A stretch of DNA of 64,000 nucleotides from Vicinamibacterales bacterium (lineage in GTDB: Bacteria > Acidobacteriota > Vicinamibacteria > Vicinamibacterales > UBA2999), in assembly GCA_041394705.1 (NCBI GenBank), contig JAWKHS010000016.1, positions 83,832 through 147,831 on the forward strand, given 5' to 3'. Of the stretch, positions 50,914 through 59,956 are shown piece by piece. The stretch's first letter is position 1. The number at the start of each line of letters is the position of its first letter. A program made the translations under genes and the position numbers. The notes beneath the pieces are model-generated. The model was not told the DNA's origin. It saw nothing but the letters and a program-made list of their open reading frames with translations, and ran no database searches.

Positions 50914-53244
50914 CTACCGGGCCCACCAGTAGGTCATCTTCACCGCGAGGGACCGGCCGCGCACCCGCGCGCGGGGCCCGGTGGGCACGTCGGTGTCCCA
51001 GCCCTGGTTGTAGACCACGTAGAAGTCGCTGCCGGGCCGGTAGATGTACCAGAGCAGGAACTGGAAGCTCGCCGCCTTCCGCTCGTCGTTGTACTGGGCG
51101 TAGGTCTTCAGGAAGAGCTCGGGCGAGAACGACTGGCTGACGCGCAGGTTGACGATGTTGCTCGTGAACCCGGGCCGGTCGGGCAGCGTGATGTGGTTGC
51201 GGGTGTAGTTCGGCTCGATGAGCAGCGTCCGGCCGATCTGGAAGTTCAGCGACACCCGGCCCGTCTCCCGGTGGCCGTTGTAGTACTCGCCGGCCTCCAG
51301 GTTCGCGCTGCCCGAGATCCGCCGGGCCTGGTTCGAGGTGTAGTTCGCGGCCAGGCTCGTGAACTCGTAGCGGCCGACGGGGATGCGCGTCTGGGCCACG
51401 GCGAACGGCTGGTCGAGCGTGTCGAGATCGCGGGTCACCGTGAGCTTGGCGCTCGACGTGTCCTGGCGCGACAGCTGGACTTCCGCCGTGCTCGTGCGGG
51501 ACTGCAGCCGGCCGGCATGGTCCTCGAAGTTCTCGAAGAGGCCGTTGAACTGCAGCTGGCGGACGCCCGTCCACGTCGGCCGCGGCGTCCAGGCGGCCTT
51601 CGCCTTCGTGCTCCGGATGTCGGTCCTGACGATGAAGCCCATCTCGGCGTTGAAGTTCTGTCCGATGTCGGCGTACTGCAGGCCGTAGTTGAACCGGTCG
51701 CTCTTCCAGATGAAGTCCAGGACGCCGGCCGTGTCCTTGCCCGACACCCCGGGGGACGCCGTGCGCGCGAAGAGGCCCGTGAGCGTGGTGTTGGCCCCGA
51801 ACAGGAAGCCCGCGTCGAGCCCGACCGACCGGTTGTAGTCCGTGAGGCCGCCCTGACGGTCGAGCACGATGGCGCCGATGGTGGACTGCTTCAGGACGTT
51901 GCGCTTCACGCGGAGGGCGGTGAAGTTCGCGCCCGGCACCCGCCGGGTGCGCCCCCCCACGACCGTGTCCTGCGCGTCGGTCGTGATGTTGAGCAGGCCG
52001 ACCGAGTAGGCGCCGATCTTGCCCGTCACCTTGCCGCCGCCCACGATCGGCACTTCCTGGCCGTCCACGAGCCCGATCTGGCGCGAGTAGAAGAGCGGCA
52101 GGATGCCCGGGTCGTTCGCCGCCGCCTCGCCGCCGGCGCTCGATCCGCTCTTGCCATAGTCGAAGATGCCGGCGCTCTCGGTGAAGAACACACGCTTCTC
52201 GGGGAAGAAGAGGCTGAAGCGCGTGTTGTTGACGACCTCCTGGTCGGCCTCCACCTGCGCGAAGTCGGTGTTGTAGGTGAGGTCGGCCGTGAGCTCGTCG
52301 GTGAGCCCCACTTTCACGTCGAGGCCGCCCTCGAGTTTGGTGTCGCGGTGGCGGGCGCGGGCGCCTCCCGGCGGACCGAAGTCGTCGCTGACGCGCGGCA
52401 GGACGTACGGCAGCACCTCGACCCGGCGCTTCGGCTGGAGGTCCGTCAGCCCGGCCAGGACCCCGGCGTTGCCCATGCGGGCGAGGCCGCCGGCGCCCCA
52501 CTCGCGCGGGAACGGGACCCAGTAGGACTCCTCGTTCCGGCGCATGAGGATGCGGCAGACGTTCAGGCCCCACGTGACCTCGCCCGGATCGCCGCGGAAG
52601 CGGATCTGGCTGAGCGGGATGCGCGCCTCGATGTACCAGCCCCGGCCGTCGACCGACGTCTGGTTCTCCCAGACGGCGTTCCAGTCGTAGTTGATGGTGC
52701 GGCCGTTCTCGACGCTCTGTGCGTCCTTGTAGGCGCCGAGCGGATTGGTGAAGAAGATGTACGAGTTGCGGTGATCGTGGAACGTGTCGATGGCGATCTT
52801 GATCTGGTCGCCCTTCCGGAGGCCGGAGTCGCGCTTCATCTCGCTGCCCAGGATGTGCGCCGGATCCCGGTCCCACACCCACACGCCGAAGTACAGGTTC
52901 CGGTCGTCGTAGAGGACGCGGAACTCGGTCTCCTCGGTGGACGGCGCGCCGAAGGTCGGCTCGCGCTGGATGAAGTGGCCTTGGGGCGGCGCCGCCTGCC
53001 AGACCGCCTCGTCGAGATGACCGTCGATCCGCGGCGTCTGCCCTTCGGGCACGCGGAGCACGACCGCCCGGAACGACTCCGGATCGATCGATTTCACGTC
53101 CACCAGCGCGGGGGCTGCGGGCGCGGGCGCTGCGGCCGATCCCGGCTCGGCGGGGGCGGCGCCGCCGTCAGGCACCTGCGCCGCCGCGGACGCGCGCCAT
53201 GCGACGAACGCGGCCACCAACCCGACGACGCGCCAGCCTTTCAC
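50914..53244 (-). CDS. CBM9-like / DUF5916 outer-membrane protein (paralogue 2)
   Basis: About 776 residues if the GTG at 53244 is the start; no strong Shine-Dalgarno is visible. It gives a signal peptide (WRVVGLVAAFVAWRASAAAQ) and an Ala/Pro-rich linker. The CBM9-like domain starts TPRIDGHLDEAVWQAAPPQG; the DUF5916 barrel carries TDFAQVEADQEVVNNTRFS and LFFPEKRVFFTE. It ends in the beta pattern SLAVKMTYWWAR. It is 68 bases downstream of paralogue 3 on the same strand, so this is a tandem pair. Function unknown; an outer-membrane carbohydrate or lipid role is suggested by the CBM9-like domain. Confidence 0.86.
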   Translation of the reverse strand: MKGWRVVGLVAAFVAWRASAAAQVPDGGAAPAEPGSAAAPAPAAPALVDVKSIDPESFRAVVLRVPEGQTPRIDGHLDEAVWQAAPPQGHFIQREPTFGAPSTEETEFRVLYDDRNLYFGVWVWDRDPAHILGSEMKRDSGLRKGDQIKIAIDTFHDHRNSYIFFTNPLGAYKDAQSVENGRTINYDWNAVWENQTSVDGRGWYIEARIPLSQIRFRGDPGEVTWGLNVCRILMRRNEESYWVPFPREWGAGGLARMGNAGVLAGLTDLQPKRRVEVLPYVLPRVSDDFGPPGGARARHRDTKLEGGLDVKVGLTDELTADLTYNTDFAQVEADQEVVNNTRFSLFFPEKRVFFTESAGIFDYGKSGSSAGGEAAANDPGILPLFYSRQIGLVDGQEVPIVGGGKVTGKIGAYSVGLLNITTDAQDTVVGGRTRRVPGANFTALRVKRNVLKQSTIGAIVLDRQGGLTDYNRSVGLDAGFLFGANTTLTGLFARTASPGVSGKDTAGVLDFIWKSDRFNYGLQYADIGQNFNAEMGFIVRTDIRSTKAKAAWTPRPTWTGVRQLQFNGLFENFEDHAGRLQSRTSTAEVQLSRQDTSSAKLTVTRDLDTLDQPFAVAQTRIPVGRYEFTSLAANYTSNQARRISGSANLEAGEYYNGHRETGRVSLNFQIGRTLLIEPNYTRNHITLPDRPGFTSNIVNLRVSQSFSPELFLKTYAQYNDERKAASFQFLLWYIYRPGSDFYVVYNQGWDTDVPTGPRARVRGRSLAVKMTYWWAR

Positions 53245-53312
53245 GGTGAGGAGATTCTGCCACGAGCCGGCCGCGGGCGTCCGTCGTGTGCCGGCTGAAC
53301 GCACGGCGGGCC

Positions 53313-55619
53313 TCAGACGCGGAAGAACCGCGTCAGCTTCACGACGAACGCGCGGTTCTTCAGGCCCGGATAACCGGCCGCCCGCGTGTCGCGCTCGTCG
53401 GTGTAGACGACGAAGAACTCGCTGCCCAGCTTGTACTCCCAGCGGTAGCGGACGTTCGTGCTGAAGCTCTTGTCCGTGGAGTTGTACTGGACCAGCGCGC
53501 TCGCGAACATCCGCGGGGAGAAGGCGTAGTCGGCGCGGGTGCGAAGCAGGGTGGTGGTGAAGCCCCCACCTGGAAGGTCCACCTTCGTGTACTGGACCGT
53601 GGGCTCCACCGAGAACTGCCGCTGGAACGAGACCCGGGCGGCGGTGTAGCTCACGCTGCGGATCGTGCCGTTCCAGAAATGGCCGGCCTGGGCGCCGAGC
53701 GCGCCCGCCACGCGGCGCTGCGCGCCCAGGGTGTAGGTGACCTGGATGTCGTCGAACTGGTAGCTGCCCGGCTGGATGGTGACGCCGTTCACGACGTCGA
53801 AGGCCCGCGGCAGGCCCTCGTAGTCGCGGGTGGCCTCCACGTTGAGGAAGTCGCTGTTCTCGAGCTCGACGCTGAACTTCCCGACGTGCACGCGCGTCTC
53901 CAACGCGCCGGCGCCGTTCTCGATGTGCTCGAGATCGTACTGCCACGTGAGCTTGCGCACGCCCTTCAGGCGGCGGGGCCGCGGGCTGAAGCGGAGCGAG
54001 GCGAAGCCGCGCGTGAAGTCGTCGCGCTGCACGAAGCCGACCTCGGGATTGAAGTGGTCGCCGACGTGCACGTACTCCAGCTTCGCCCCGTAGCGATCGG
54101 CGAAGTAGTCGAGGCGCGCCTGGTAGCTGTCGTCGTCGCCAACCAGGCCCTCCGTTGCCGTGCGTGCGTAGTAACCGCCCACGGTGAGGTCGTTCCTGAG
54201 CCCGAAGGCGGCGTCCACGCCGTACGCCTGGTTGGAGGAGCCCGGCGTCACGTTCGACTCGGAGCGGTTCGTGAAGATGGCGCCGACGGTGCTGTTCGTG
54301 AAGATGTCCCGCTTCACGCGGATCACGCTGAAGTTCGTGGCCGGCGTGGCCGACACCGCCTCGTCGCCGGCCTGGATGTCGAGCAGCCCCACGCCGAACT
54401 TGCCCACCTTGCCGGTCACCCGCGCGCCCACCTGAATCGGCACCACGCGTCCGGCGTTCAACCCGATGCGCCGGCTGTAGAACAGCGTGGGCGTGGACGA
54501 CGGCCCGCCGAAGCCGCTGCCGAGGCCGCCGCCTCCCCCGCCGCCTCCCCCGCCACTCGCGCCGCCGCGCCCGAAGTCGAAGATGCCGCGACCTTCGAGG
54601 AAGAAGTCCCGCTTCTCGGGGAAGAACAGGCTGAACCGCGTCAGGTTCACCTGCTGCTCGTCCACCTCCACCTGGGCGAAGTCGGTGTTGTAGGTGAAGT
54701 CGGCGGTGAGGTTGGCCGTGATCCCGTACTTCACGTCGAGGCCGGCCTGGGCGTCGAGGTCGTTCGACACGGCGGGCGTGCGGAGGCGATCGGTCGTCGA
54801 GCGGCCGAAGACGTACGGCTTGATCTCGAGGTTGCGCGTGCTCTCTGGCACGTCGATGCCCGTGGCCTGACCGTAGAGCGACACGCGGTTGAGTCCCAGC
54901 GGGCCCCCCATCGCGGCCGGGAGCGGCGACAGGTACGCCCACTCGTTCTTGCGGCGGATGGAGCGGCGCACCTGGAAGCCCCACGTCTGGTTGCGCCCGC
55001 CCTTGAAGCGGATCGACTTGAACGGGATGATCATCTCCATCGTCCAGCCGCCGCCGAACCGCCCTGTCCGTACGTTCCACACGGGGTTCCAGTCGCCGTT
55101 GGGCTGCCCTTCGTCGATCACCGAATAGTCCGAGAAGGCCCCCAACGGGCTCGCGTAGAACATGAACCCGCTGCGCCGGTCGTGGAAGGTGTCGAAGCCG
55201 ACCCCGACGTGGTCGTTCTGGCGCAGGGGTGCGCTGTCGCGACGGTACTCGTTGGCCACCCACTGCTCCGGGGGCGAGGAGTCGTACACCCGGGCGCCGA
55301 CGTAGATGTTCCGGTCGTCGAACATCAGCCAGAGGTCGGTCCGCTCGGTGGCGGCCTCGCCCGTGCGAGGCACCACCTGGATGAGATCGCCGAAGGGCTG
55401 ATTCTGCCCGTAGACCGCTTCCTCGAGCCGCCCGTCCACCGTCAGCGGCTCACGGAGCCGGATGGCGCGCACCGTGGGGGCGCCGCGCTCGTCGCGGACG
55501 ATGGTGGCCGGAGCCACGGGGCCTGGAGGGACTTCGGGCGGCGCCGGCGCCTGCGCGGCGGCGGGGCATGGCACGGCGAGGACGGACGAGAGGAGAACAG
55601 CGAAGACGAACCGGATCAT
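53313..55619 (-). CDS. CBM9-like / DUF5916 outer-membrane protein (paralogue 3)
   Basis: A 768-residue protein from ATG at 55619 with signal peptide MIRFVFAVLLSSVLAVP. The N-terminal domain opens EPLTVDGRLEEAVYGQNQPF; the barrel has TDFAQVEVDEQQVNLTRFS and LFFPEKRDFFLEGRG. A low-complexity run of ten glycines lies at about residue 365, just after that block, in the place where paralogue 2 has a Ser/Gly insert. It ends FVVKLTRFFRV. Its divergent neighbour is the secreted propeller protein across 206 bases. Confidence 0.88.
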   Translation of the reverse strand: MIRFVFAVLLSSVLAVPCPAAAQAPAPPEVPPGPVAPATIVRDERGAPTVRAIRLREPLTVDGRLEEAVYGQNQPFGDLIQVVPRTGEAATERTDLWLMFDDRNIYVGARVYDSSPPEQWVANEYRRDSAPLRQNDHVGVGFDTFHDRRSGFMFYASPLGAFSDYSVIDEGQPNGDWNPVWNVRTGRFGGGWTMEMIIPFKSIRFKGGRNQTWGFQVRRSIRRKNEWAYLSPLPAAMGGPLGLNRVSLYGQATGIDVPESTRNLEIKPYVFGRSTTDRLRTPAVSNDLDAQAGLDVKYGITANLTADFTYNTDFAQVEVDEQQVNLTRFSLFFPEKRDFFLEGRGIFDFGRGGASGGGGGGGGGGLGSGFGGPSSTPTLFYSRRIGLNAGRVVPIQVGARVTGKVGKFGVGLLDIQAGDEAVSATPATNFSVIRVKRDIFTNSTVGAIFTNRSESNVTPGSSNQAYGVDAAFGLRNDLTVGGYYARTATEGLVGDDDSYQARLDYFADRYGAKLEYVHVGDHFNPEVGFVQRDDFTRGFASLRFSPRPRRLKGVRKLTWQYDLEHIENGAGALETRVHVGKFSVELENSDFLNVEATRDYEGLPRAFDVVNGVTIQPGSYQFDDIQVTYTLGAQRRVAGALGAQAGHFWNGTIRSVSYTAARVSFQRQFSVEPTVQYTKVDLPGGGFTTTLLRTRADYAFSPRMFASALVQYNSTDKSFSTNVRYRWEYKLGSEFFVVYTDERDTRAAGYPGLKNRAFVVKLTRFFRV

Positions 55620-55825
55620 TGGAGCGGAGAACCCGAGGGCGCGCGACGTGTGATCTTACCGGATTGGAACGGCGGGCTGGAGGTACCGTGGCGAGGCGGC
55701 CACACCTGCTGTGGTGCCAGCGCCACACCCGAGGGGATGACAGCGCTGGGCGCCACGCCTGCGCGTCGGCGGTGTGTGGCACGACCCTGGCAGCCCGCAC
55801 TCCCCGGTATCAGCGGAGGTCGTCC

Positions 55826-57139
55826 ATGCGAGTCGTCATGACCCTGTCGTTCATCGCCCTCGCGGCGCAGCCGGGCGTCGGACAACCCAGAATGATCGTG
55901 ACGGGTCCGCTCGCCACGACCGAGGTGTCGCTGCAGACTGGGGCCACTCGGGCGCTCGTGCGGCCCGGAGGCTCGACGGGCGGCGTCTCCGTGGACGGCG
56001 GCCGCGTCATCGTGTCGGTCGTCCGGAACGCCGCCGGCGCTCCGGTGGTGCACGGATGGGCGCCGCGGACCGGCGAGTTCGTGACGACCGCGCCCCTGCC
56101 GGGCTCGGCGACCGACGAGATGCCGGTGCTGGCCGGCGACTCGATGCGCCTCCGGGCCTTCATATGGAACCAGCAAACCATCAGCACGGTGAGCGCCGCG
56201 GGCGTCGTGCCGCTCGTCACGAACGTGCAACCGCCGTCCACGGTGGACGTCAGGTGGCGGCGGCTCCTCGCCTACGCGCCCGTGTCGCGGACGCTGTTCG
56301 CCGTCCGGGGCAATGGCAGTGCCTTGGAACTCGCCTCGTTCGACGAGGGTGGCGCCCTCGTCCGGGCCATACCACTCACCGACGGAGTGCTGGCCCTGGC
56401 CGTGACGAGCGACGGCGCCGATGTCTTCGTCGTGACGATAGGCGGCACCCTGCCCGCGATCGAGTTCCTGCTGAAGCGATACGACGCCACCAGCGGGACG
56501 GAGGTTGGTGCGGTGGTGCTGCCCCACACCCTCCTCCCAGGGGATCAACTCGTCATCGACGAAGCCAGGCAACACGTCGTCGCCAGTCACCAAGCGGGAC
56601 TCTCGGCGTATTCCTGGGGCCTCACGCCCCTGAGCAGCTTCTCGGTGCTCCCGTTTTCGCCAGGCGGCGCCTGTCGGCTGGACACCGGCATCGACGAGCG
56701 GACGGGAGTGGTTGTCGTCGCCTCCACGTTCCGGCCGTACTCGTTTGGCGACGTGGACCAGACGCCGTATGTCACGGGTCTCGACGTGACGACCCCGTCA
56801 GTACTCGGCCGCGTGGCGCTCAATCCCGCCCCGGATGCGGTGACCGGCTGCGGCGGAGGCTCCATCCTCCTCACGCCCCCGGTGGCGCCCGCGCCGAACC
56901 CGGCCGTCGTCAGCGGGACCACGGTGACGCTCTCCTGGCCGGCCGTGCGCGACACGACCGACTACCAGGTGGAGGCCGCCATCGGCTCCGGGCCGCCGGT
57001 CGTGATCCTGCCGACCAACGGCCAGACGGCCTGGACGGCGACCAACGTCCCGCCTGGAACCTACACACTATGGGTGCGGGGCGTGAACGACAGCGGACCA
57101 GGTGTGGCGTCGGCGCCCGTGAGCGTCGTCGTGCCGTAG
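55826..57139 (+). CDS. Secreted propeller-like protein with a C-terminal fibronectin type III domain
   Basis: A 437-residue protein from ATG at 55826 (GGAGG 6 bases upstream). A signal peptide (residues 1-20) precedes repeated short beta units such as SVDGGRVIVSVVRNAAGAPV, RLRAFIWNQQTISTVSAAGV and TSDGADVFVVTIGGTLPAIE, which suggest a beta-propeller. The last about 90 residues form an FnIII domain (VSGTTVTLSWPAVRDTTDYQ, then VPPGTYTLWVRGVNDSGPG). It is probably extracellular and ligand-binding; no catalytic motif is seen. Its GC content and codon use match its neighbours. Confidence 0.7.
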   Translation: MRVVMTLSFIALAAQPGVGQPRMIVTGPLATTEVSLQTGATRALVRPGGSTGGVSVDGGRVIVSVVRNAAGAPVVHGWAPRTGEFVTTAPLPGSATDEMPVLAGDSMRLRAFIWNQQTISTVSAAGVVPLVTNVQPPSTVDVRWRRLLAYAPVSRTLFAVRGNGSALELASFDEGGALVRAIPLTDGVLALAVTSDGADVFVVTIGGTLPAIEFLLKRYDATSGTEVGAVVLPHTLLPGDQLVIDEARQHVVASHQAGLSAYSWGLTPLSSFSVLPFSPGGACRLDTGIDERTGVVVVASTFRPYSFGDVDQTPYVTGLDVTTPSVLGRVALNPAPDAVTGCGGGSILLTPPVAPAPNPAVVSGTTVTLSWPAVRDTTDYQVEAAIGSGPPVVILPTNGQTAWTATNVPPGTYTLWVRGVNDSGPGVASAPVSVVVP

Positions 57140-57173
57140 GTCGACCTCGGACGGCGCCGCGACCGAGCGGCCA

Positions 57174-57980
57174 CTAGGCGCTGAACTCGCCGAAGTCGCC
57201 GGGGAAGAGGAACTGCAGGACGTCGCCGACGCGATCCGCCCACGCGCCCTCACTGTGCGTCGCGCCTTCGGGCTCGCAGTAGGCCAGGTCCTCGTGCTCG
57301 CGCCAACCCGCCTTCTCGAGCGCGCCCTTGAGCCGCCGGGCGTCGGCCACCCCGTTCTTGCTCTCCGCCGTGCCCATGTCCAGCCAGATGCGCGTCGCCG
57401 GTTTCGGCCGCGCCTTGGCAACGTAGCGCAGGATCGACCGCTTCGCCCACCAGACCGACGGTGACATCACGGCGAGCCGCCCGAAGACGTCCGCGTGACG
57501 CAGTCCGAGGAACATCGTGGCCAGCCCGCCGAGCGACGAGCCGCCCAGGCCGGTCCGCTCGCGTTCGATCTCGGTGCGGTAAGTGTCGTCGATGAACGGC
57601 TTCAGCTCTTCAGTGAGGAGCCGGCCCCAGTCGCGGGCCCCGCCGCCGCCGAGCCGCGGGTCCTTCGTCGGGGTGTATTCCTGCAGGCGCGCCGGTCCGG
57701 CATGGTCCACCCCCACGATCACGAGCGGCGCCACGCGTCCCTCGGCGATGAGCATGTCGGCCATCTCGCCGAGCCGCCAGTAGTGGCCGCGAACGTACGA
57801 CGTCTCCGGATCGAAGAGGTTCTGGCCGTCGTGCATGTAGAGCACGGGAAAGCGCCGGCGCCGGTCGTCGTCGTACCCGGGCGGCAGGTAGACGGTGATG
57901 TCGCGCCGCGGTTCGAGGAATCGCGACCGGAAGGCGGCGTGGCGTTCGAGACGAGGTGCGGTGGCGACCGGCACGGTCAT
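57174..57980 (-). CDS. Esterase-D/IroE-like alpha/beta hydrolase
   Basis: A 268-residue hydrolase if the ATG at 57980 is used; GTG at 58055 would add 25 disordered residues. Blocks are RDITVYLPPGYDDD, FPVLYMHDGQNLFDP, VIVGVDHAGPAR, the nucleophile elbow GLGGSSLGGLATMFLGL and a likely catalytic His in GATHSEGAWADR. This is the putative-esterase family (COG2819) that includes enterobactin and feruloyl-type esterases. No signal peptide is clear. It is convergent with the propeller gene and divergent from the second esterase. Confidence 0.85.
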   Translation of the reverse strand: MTVPVATAPRLERHAAFRSRFLEPRRDITVYLPPGYDDDRRRRFPVLYMHDGQNLFDPETSYVRGHYWRLGEMADMLIAEGRVAPLVIVGVDHAGPARLQEYTPTKDPRLGGGGARDWGRLLTEELKPFIDDTYRTEIERERTGLGGSSLGGLATMFLGLRHADVFGRLAVMSPSVWWAKRSILRYVAKARPKPATRIWLDMGTAESKNGVADARRLKGALEKAGWREHEDLAYCEPEGATHSEGAWADRVGDVLQFLFPGDFGEFSA

Positions 57981-58061
57981 GTAATCGGCCCGGGGGCGCG
58001 GTCCTGTCGATGCACGAGGCTGTCCACGAGTTCCCGTGCCGATTCTCTGATTCACGAGATA

Positions 58062-58090
58062 GGAACCCCGAGCCTCGGACCCCGAGCCCC
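58062..58090. repeat. GC-rich CCCGAGCC-type intergenic repeat
   Basis: A short run of CCCCGAGCC and CGGACCCCGAGCCCC units in the gap between the two divergent esterase genes. Related text is found at 61079-61105, 63298-63323 and 63382-63412, always outside genes, so it may be a dispersed low-complexity repeat. Confidence 0.4.
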
Positions 58091-58092
58091 AT

Positions 58093-58102
58093 TAGTATAG
58101 AT
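58093..58102 (+). promoter_or_regulatory. Candidate -10 region of the esterase/ATP-grasp/GCS2 cluster
   Basis: TAGTATAGAT is the only AT-rich stretch in the 167-base gap before the esterase start at 58148 and contains TATAGA at 58096. No convincing -35 hexamer is present upstream, where the GC-rich repeat lies. Confidence 0.35.
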
Positions 58103-58147
58103 GCCGCCGCGCGTCCGCCCGGGTCGCGCCGCCGGGCCCGAGGCTGG

Positions 58148-58861
58148 ATGAAACGCGACTATCACCGCTGGTACTCCCGATCGCTCGGTCGGGACATGGA
58201 ACTCCTCGTCTTCGGCCACGGCGGCACGCCGTTCGTCGTCTTCCCCAGCTCCATGGGCGCGTTCTTCGAGTTCGAGGATCGCGGCCTGGTGCGCGCGGTG
58301 GACCAGAAGATCGACAACGGATGGCTGCAGCTGTTCTGTGTGTCGTCGGTGGACGGCGAGAGCTGGTACGCGCGGGGGCGGCATCCGCGCGAGCGCATCG
58401 ACCGGCACCTGCAGTACGAGTCCTACATCCTGTCCGACGTCGTGCCCCTGGTGCGCCAGATGAACCCGGCGCACGGCATCGGCGTGACGGGCTGCTCCTT
58501 CGGCGCCTACCACGCGATGGCCATGGCACTGCGCCACCCCTATGTCTTCACGTCGTGCATCACGATGGGCGGCGCCTTCGACATCGGCCAGTTCCTCCAC
58601 GGCTACGCCGACCAGGACGCGTACCTGCTGAACCCCGTGGCGTTCCTGCCCAACCTGACCGAGCCCTATTACCTGGATCAGCTCCGCCGCAACAAGTTCG
58701 TGCTCGCCACCGGCGAGTGGGACATCTGCCGCAAGGCGAACGAGGACTTCAGCGGCATGCTCTCGGGCCGGGGCATCCCGCACGCCCTGCACGTGTGGGG
58801 CTTCGGCAGCAAGCACGACTGGCCCTACTGGCAGCCGATGGCCAGCGCGTACTTGCCCTGA
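58148..58861 (+). CDS. Esterase-family alpha/beta hydrolase, first gene of a ligase cluster
   Basis: A 237-residue protein starting MKRDYHRWYSRSLGRDMELL. It has the fold and motifs of the esterase/PHB-depolymerase-like family (COG4947): HGGTPFVVFPSSMGAFFEFE, the nucleophile in GVTGCSFGAYHAMAMAL, an Asp in ATGEWDICRKANED and a His in GSKHDWPYW. No signal peptide. It lies 162 bases before the ATP-grasp gene on the same strand; genes of this family are often found with ATP-grasp and GCS2 ligases, where a hydrolytic or acyl-transfer step is suspected. Confidence 0.82.
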   Translation: MKRDYHRWYSRSLGRDMELLVFGHGGTPFVVFPSSMGAFFEFEDRGLVRAVDQKIDNGWLQLFCVSSVDGESWYARGRHPRERIDRHLQYESYILSDVVPLVRQMNPAHGIGVTGCSFGAYHAMAMALRHPYVFTSCITMGGAFDIGQFLHGYADQDAYLLNPVAFLPNLTEPYYLDQLRRNKFVLATGEWDICRKANEDFSGMLSGRGIPHALHVWGFGSKHDWPYWQPMASAYLP

Positions 58862-59023
58862 CGCGCGAGCCCGTCCGCCGGCGCGGCGGCGTCGGGTCGA
58901 GGTGCCAGGGCGCCCGCCGGGCGGTGGGTTCCGCACCGGCATGATCGGCTAAGCTGGGCATCGCCGTCCCGGACGTTCGACCAGCGTCGCCGGGACCCGC
59001 ATTCCGAGATCCGGAGACTCCCC

Positions 59024-59956
59024 ATGGCCACCATCGGCGTCCTGTTCGGCATGGAGAACGTGTTTCCCGGCGCGCTCGTCGAGCGCGTCAACGCGATGGC
59101 GGTGCCCGGCATCACGGCGGAGTTCGTCCAGATCGGCGGCATCCGGATGGACGGGCCCTGCCCGTACCGCGTCATCGTGGATCGCATCTCCCACGACATC
59201 CCGTTCTACCGCGCGTGGCTGAAGACGGCCGTCCTCGGCGGCGCCTACGTCGTCAGCAACCCGTTCTGGTCGAGCGCCGACGACAAGTTCTTCAACTACG
59301 CGCTGGCGGCGCGCCTCGGCGTCGCGGTGCCGCCGACGGTGGTGCTGCCGCACAAGGAGCACCCGCCGGGCACGACCGACAAGTCGATGCGGAACCTGGT
59401 GTATCCGCTGAACTGGGACGAGATCTTCGAGTACGTCGGGTTTCCGGCGTTCCTGAAGCCCTTCGACGGCGGGGGCTGGCGCGACGTCTACCACGTGAAG
59501 TCGCGGGAGGAGTTCTTCCGCGACTACGACCGGACGCGCACGCACTGCATGACCCTGCAGCGGGCCGTGCAGTTCACCGATTACTTCAGGTGCTACGTCG
59601 TGGGCCAGGAAGAGGTCCACGTGATGCCGTACGATCCGCGGCTGCCGTTCCACGAGCGGTACATCAAGCACCCGCCGGAGTATCCGGAGGCGCTGCTCGC
59701 GCGCGTCCGCACGGACGCGGTCACGCTGTGCCGCGCCCTCGGCTACGACCTCAACACGGTGGAGTTCGCCTGCGAGGACGGCGTGCCCTACGCCATCGAC
59801 TTCATGAACCCCGCGCCCGACGCCGATCCGTACTCCGTGGGCGCGGCCAACTTCGAGTGGGTCGTGGACGCGGTGGCGCGCTTCGCGGTCAAGAAGGCGC
59901 AGGAGCCGCCGGCGCCGCCGGACCTCCGCTGGGCGCCGCTCCTCCGGGGACGCTGA
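59024..59956 (+). CDS. ATP-grasp ligase (RimK/glutathione-synthetase-like)
   Basis: A 310-residue protein. The central ATP-grasp fold is visible: a first lobe with DKFFNYALAARLGVAVPPTV, the nucleotide-binding strand and glycine loop FPAFLKPFDGGGWRDVYHV, and metal-binding residues near the end in VEFACEDGVPYAIDFMNPAP (Glu, Asp, Asn). It forms an amide or peptide bond from an acyl phosphate. The stop overlaps the start of the GCS2 ligase gene by one base (TGATG), so the two enzymes are made together and probably act in succession. The product is unknown. Confidence 0.88.
   Translation: MATIGVLFGMENVFPGALVERVNAMAVPGITAEFVQIGGIRMDGPCPYRVIVDRISHDIPFYRAWLKTAVLGGAYVVSNPFWSSADDKFFNYALAARLGVAVPPTVVLPHKEHPPGTTDKSMRNLVYPLNWDEIFEYVGFPAFLKPFDGGGWRDVYHVKSREEFFRDYDRTRTHCMTLQRAVQFTDYFRCYVVGQEEVHVMPYDPRLPFHERYIKHPPEYPEALLARVRTDAVTLCRALGYDLNTVEFACEDGVPYAIDFMNPAPDADPYSVGAANFEWVVDAVARFAVKKAQEPPAPPDLRWAPLLRGR

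Noticed and set aside
50914..55263. A 1449-codon minus-strand frame suggesting one giant protein
   Set aside because: The upstream half is the wrong frame of DUF5916 paralogue 3, which has its own signal peptide and domains. The true gene begins near 53244.
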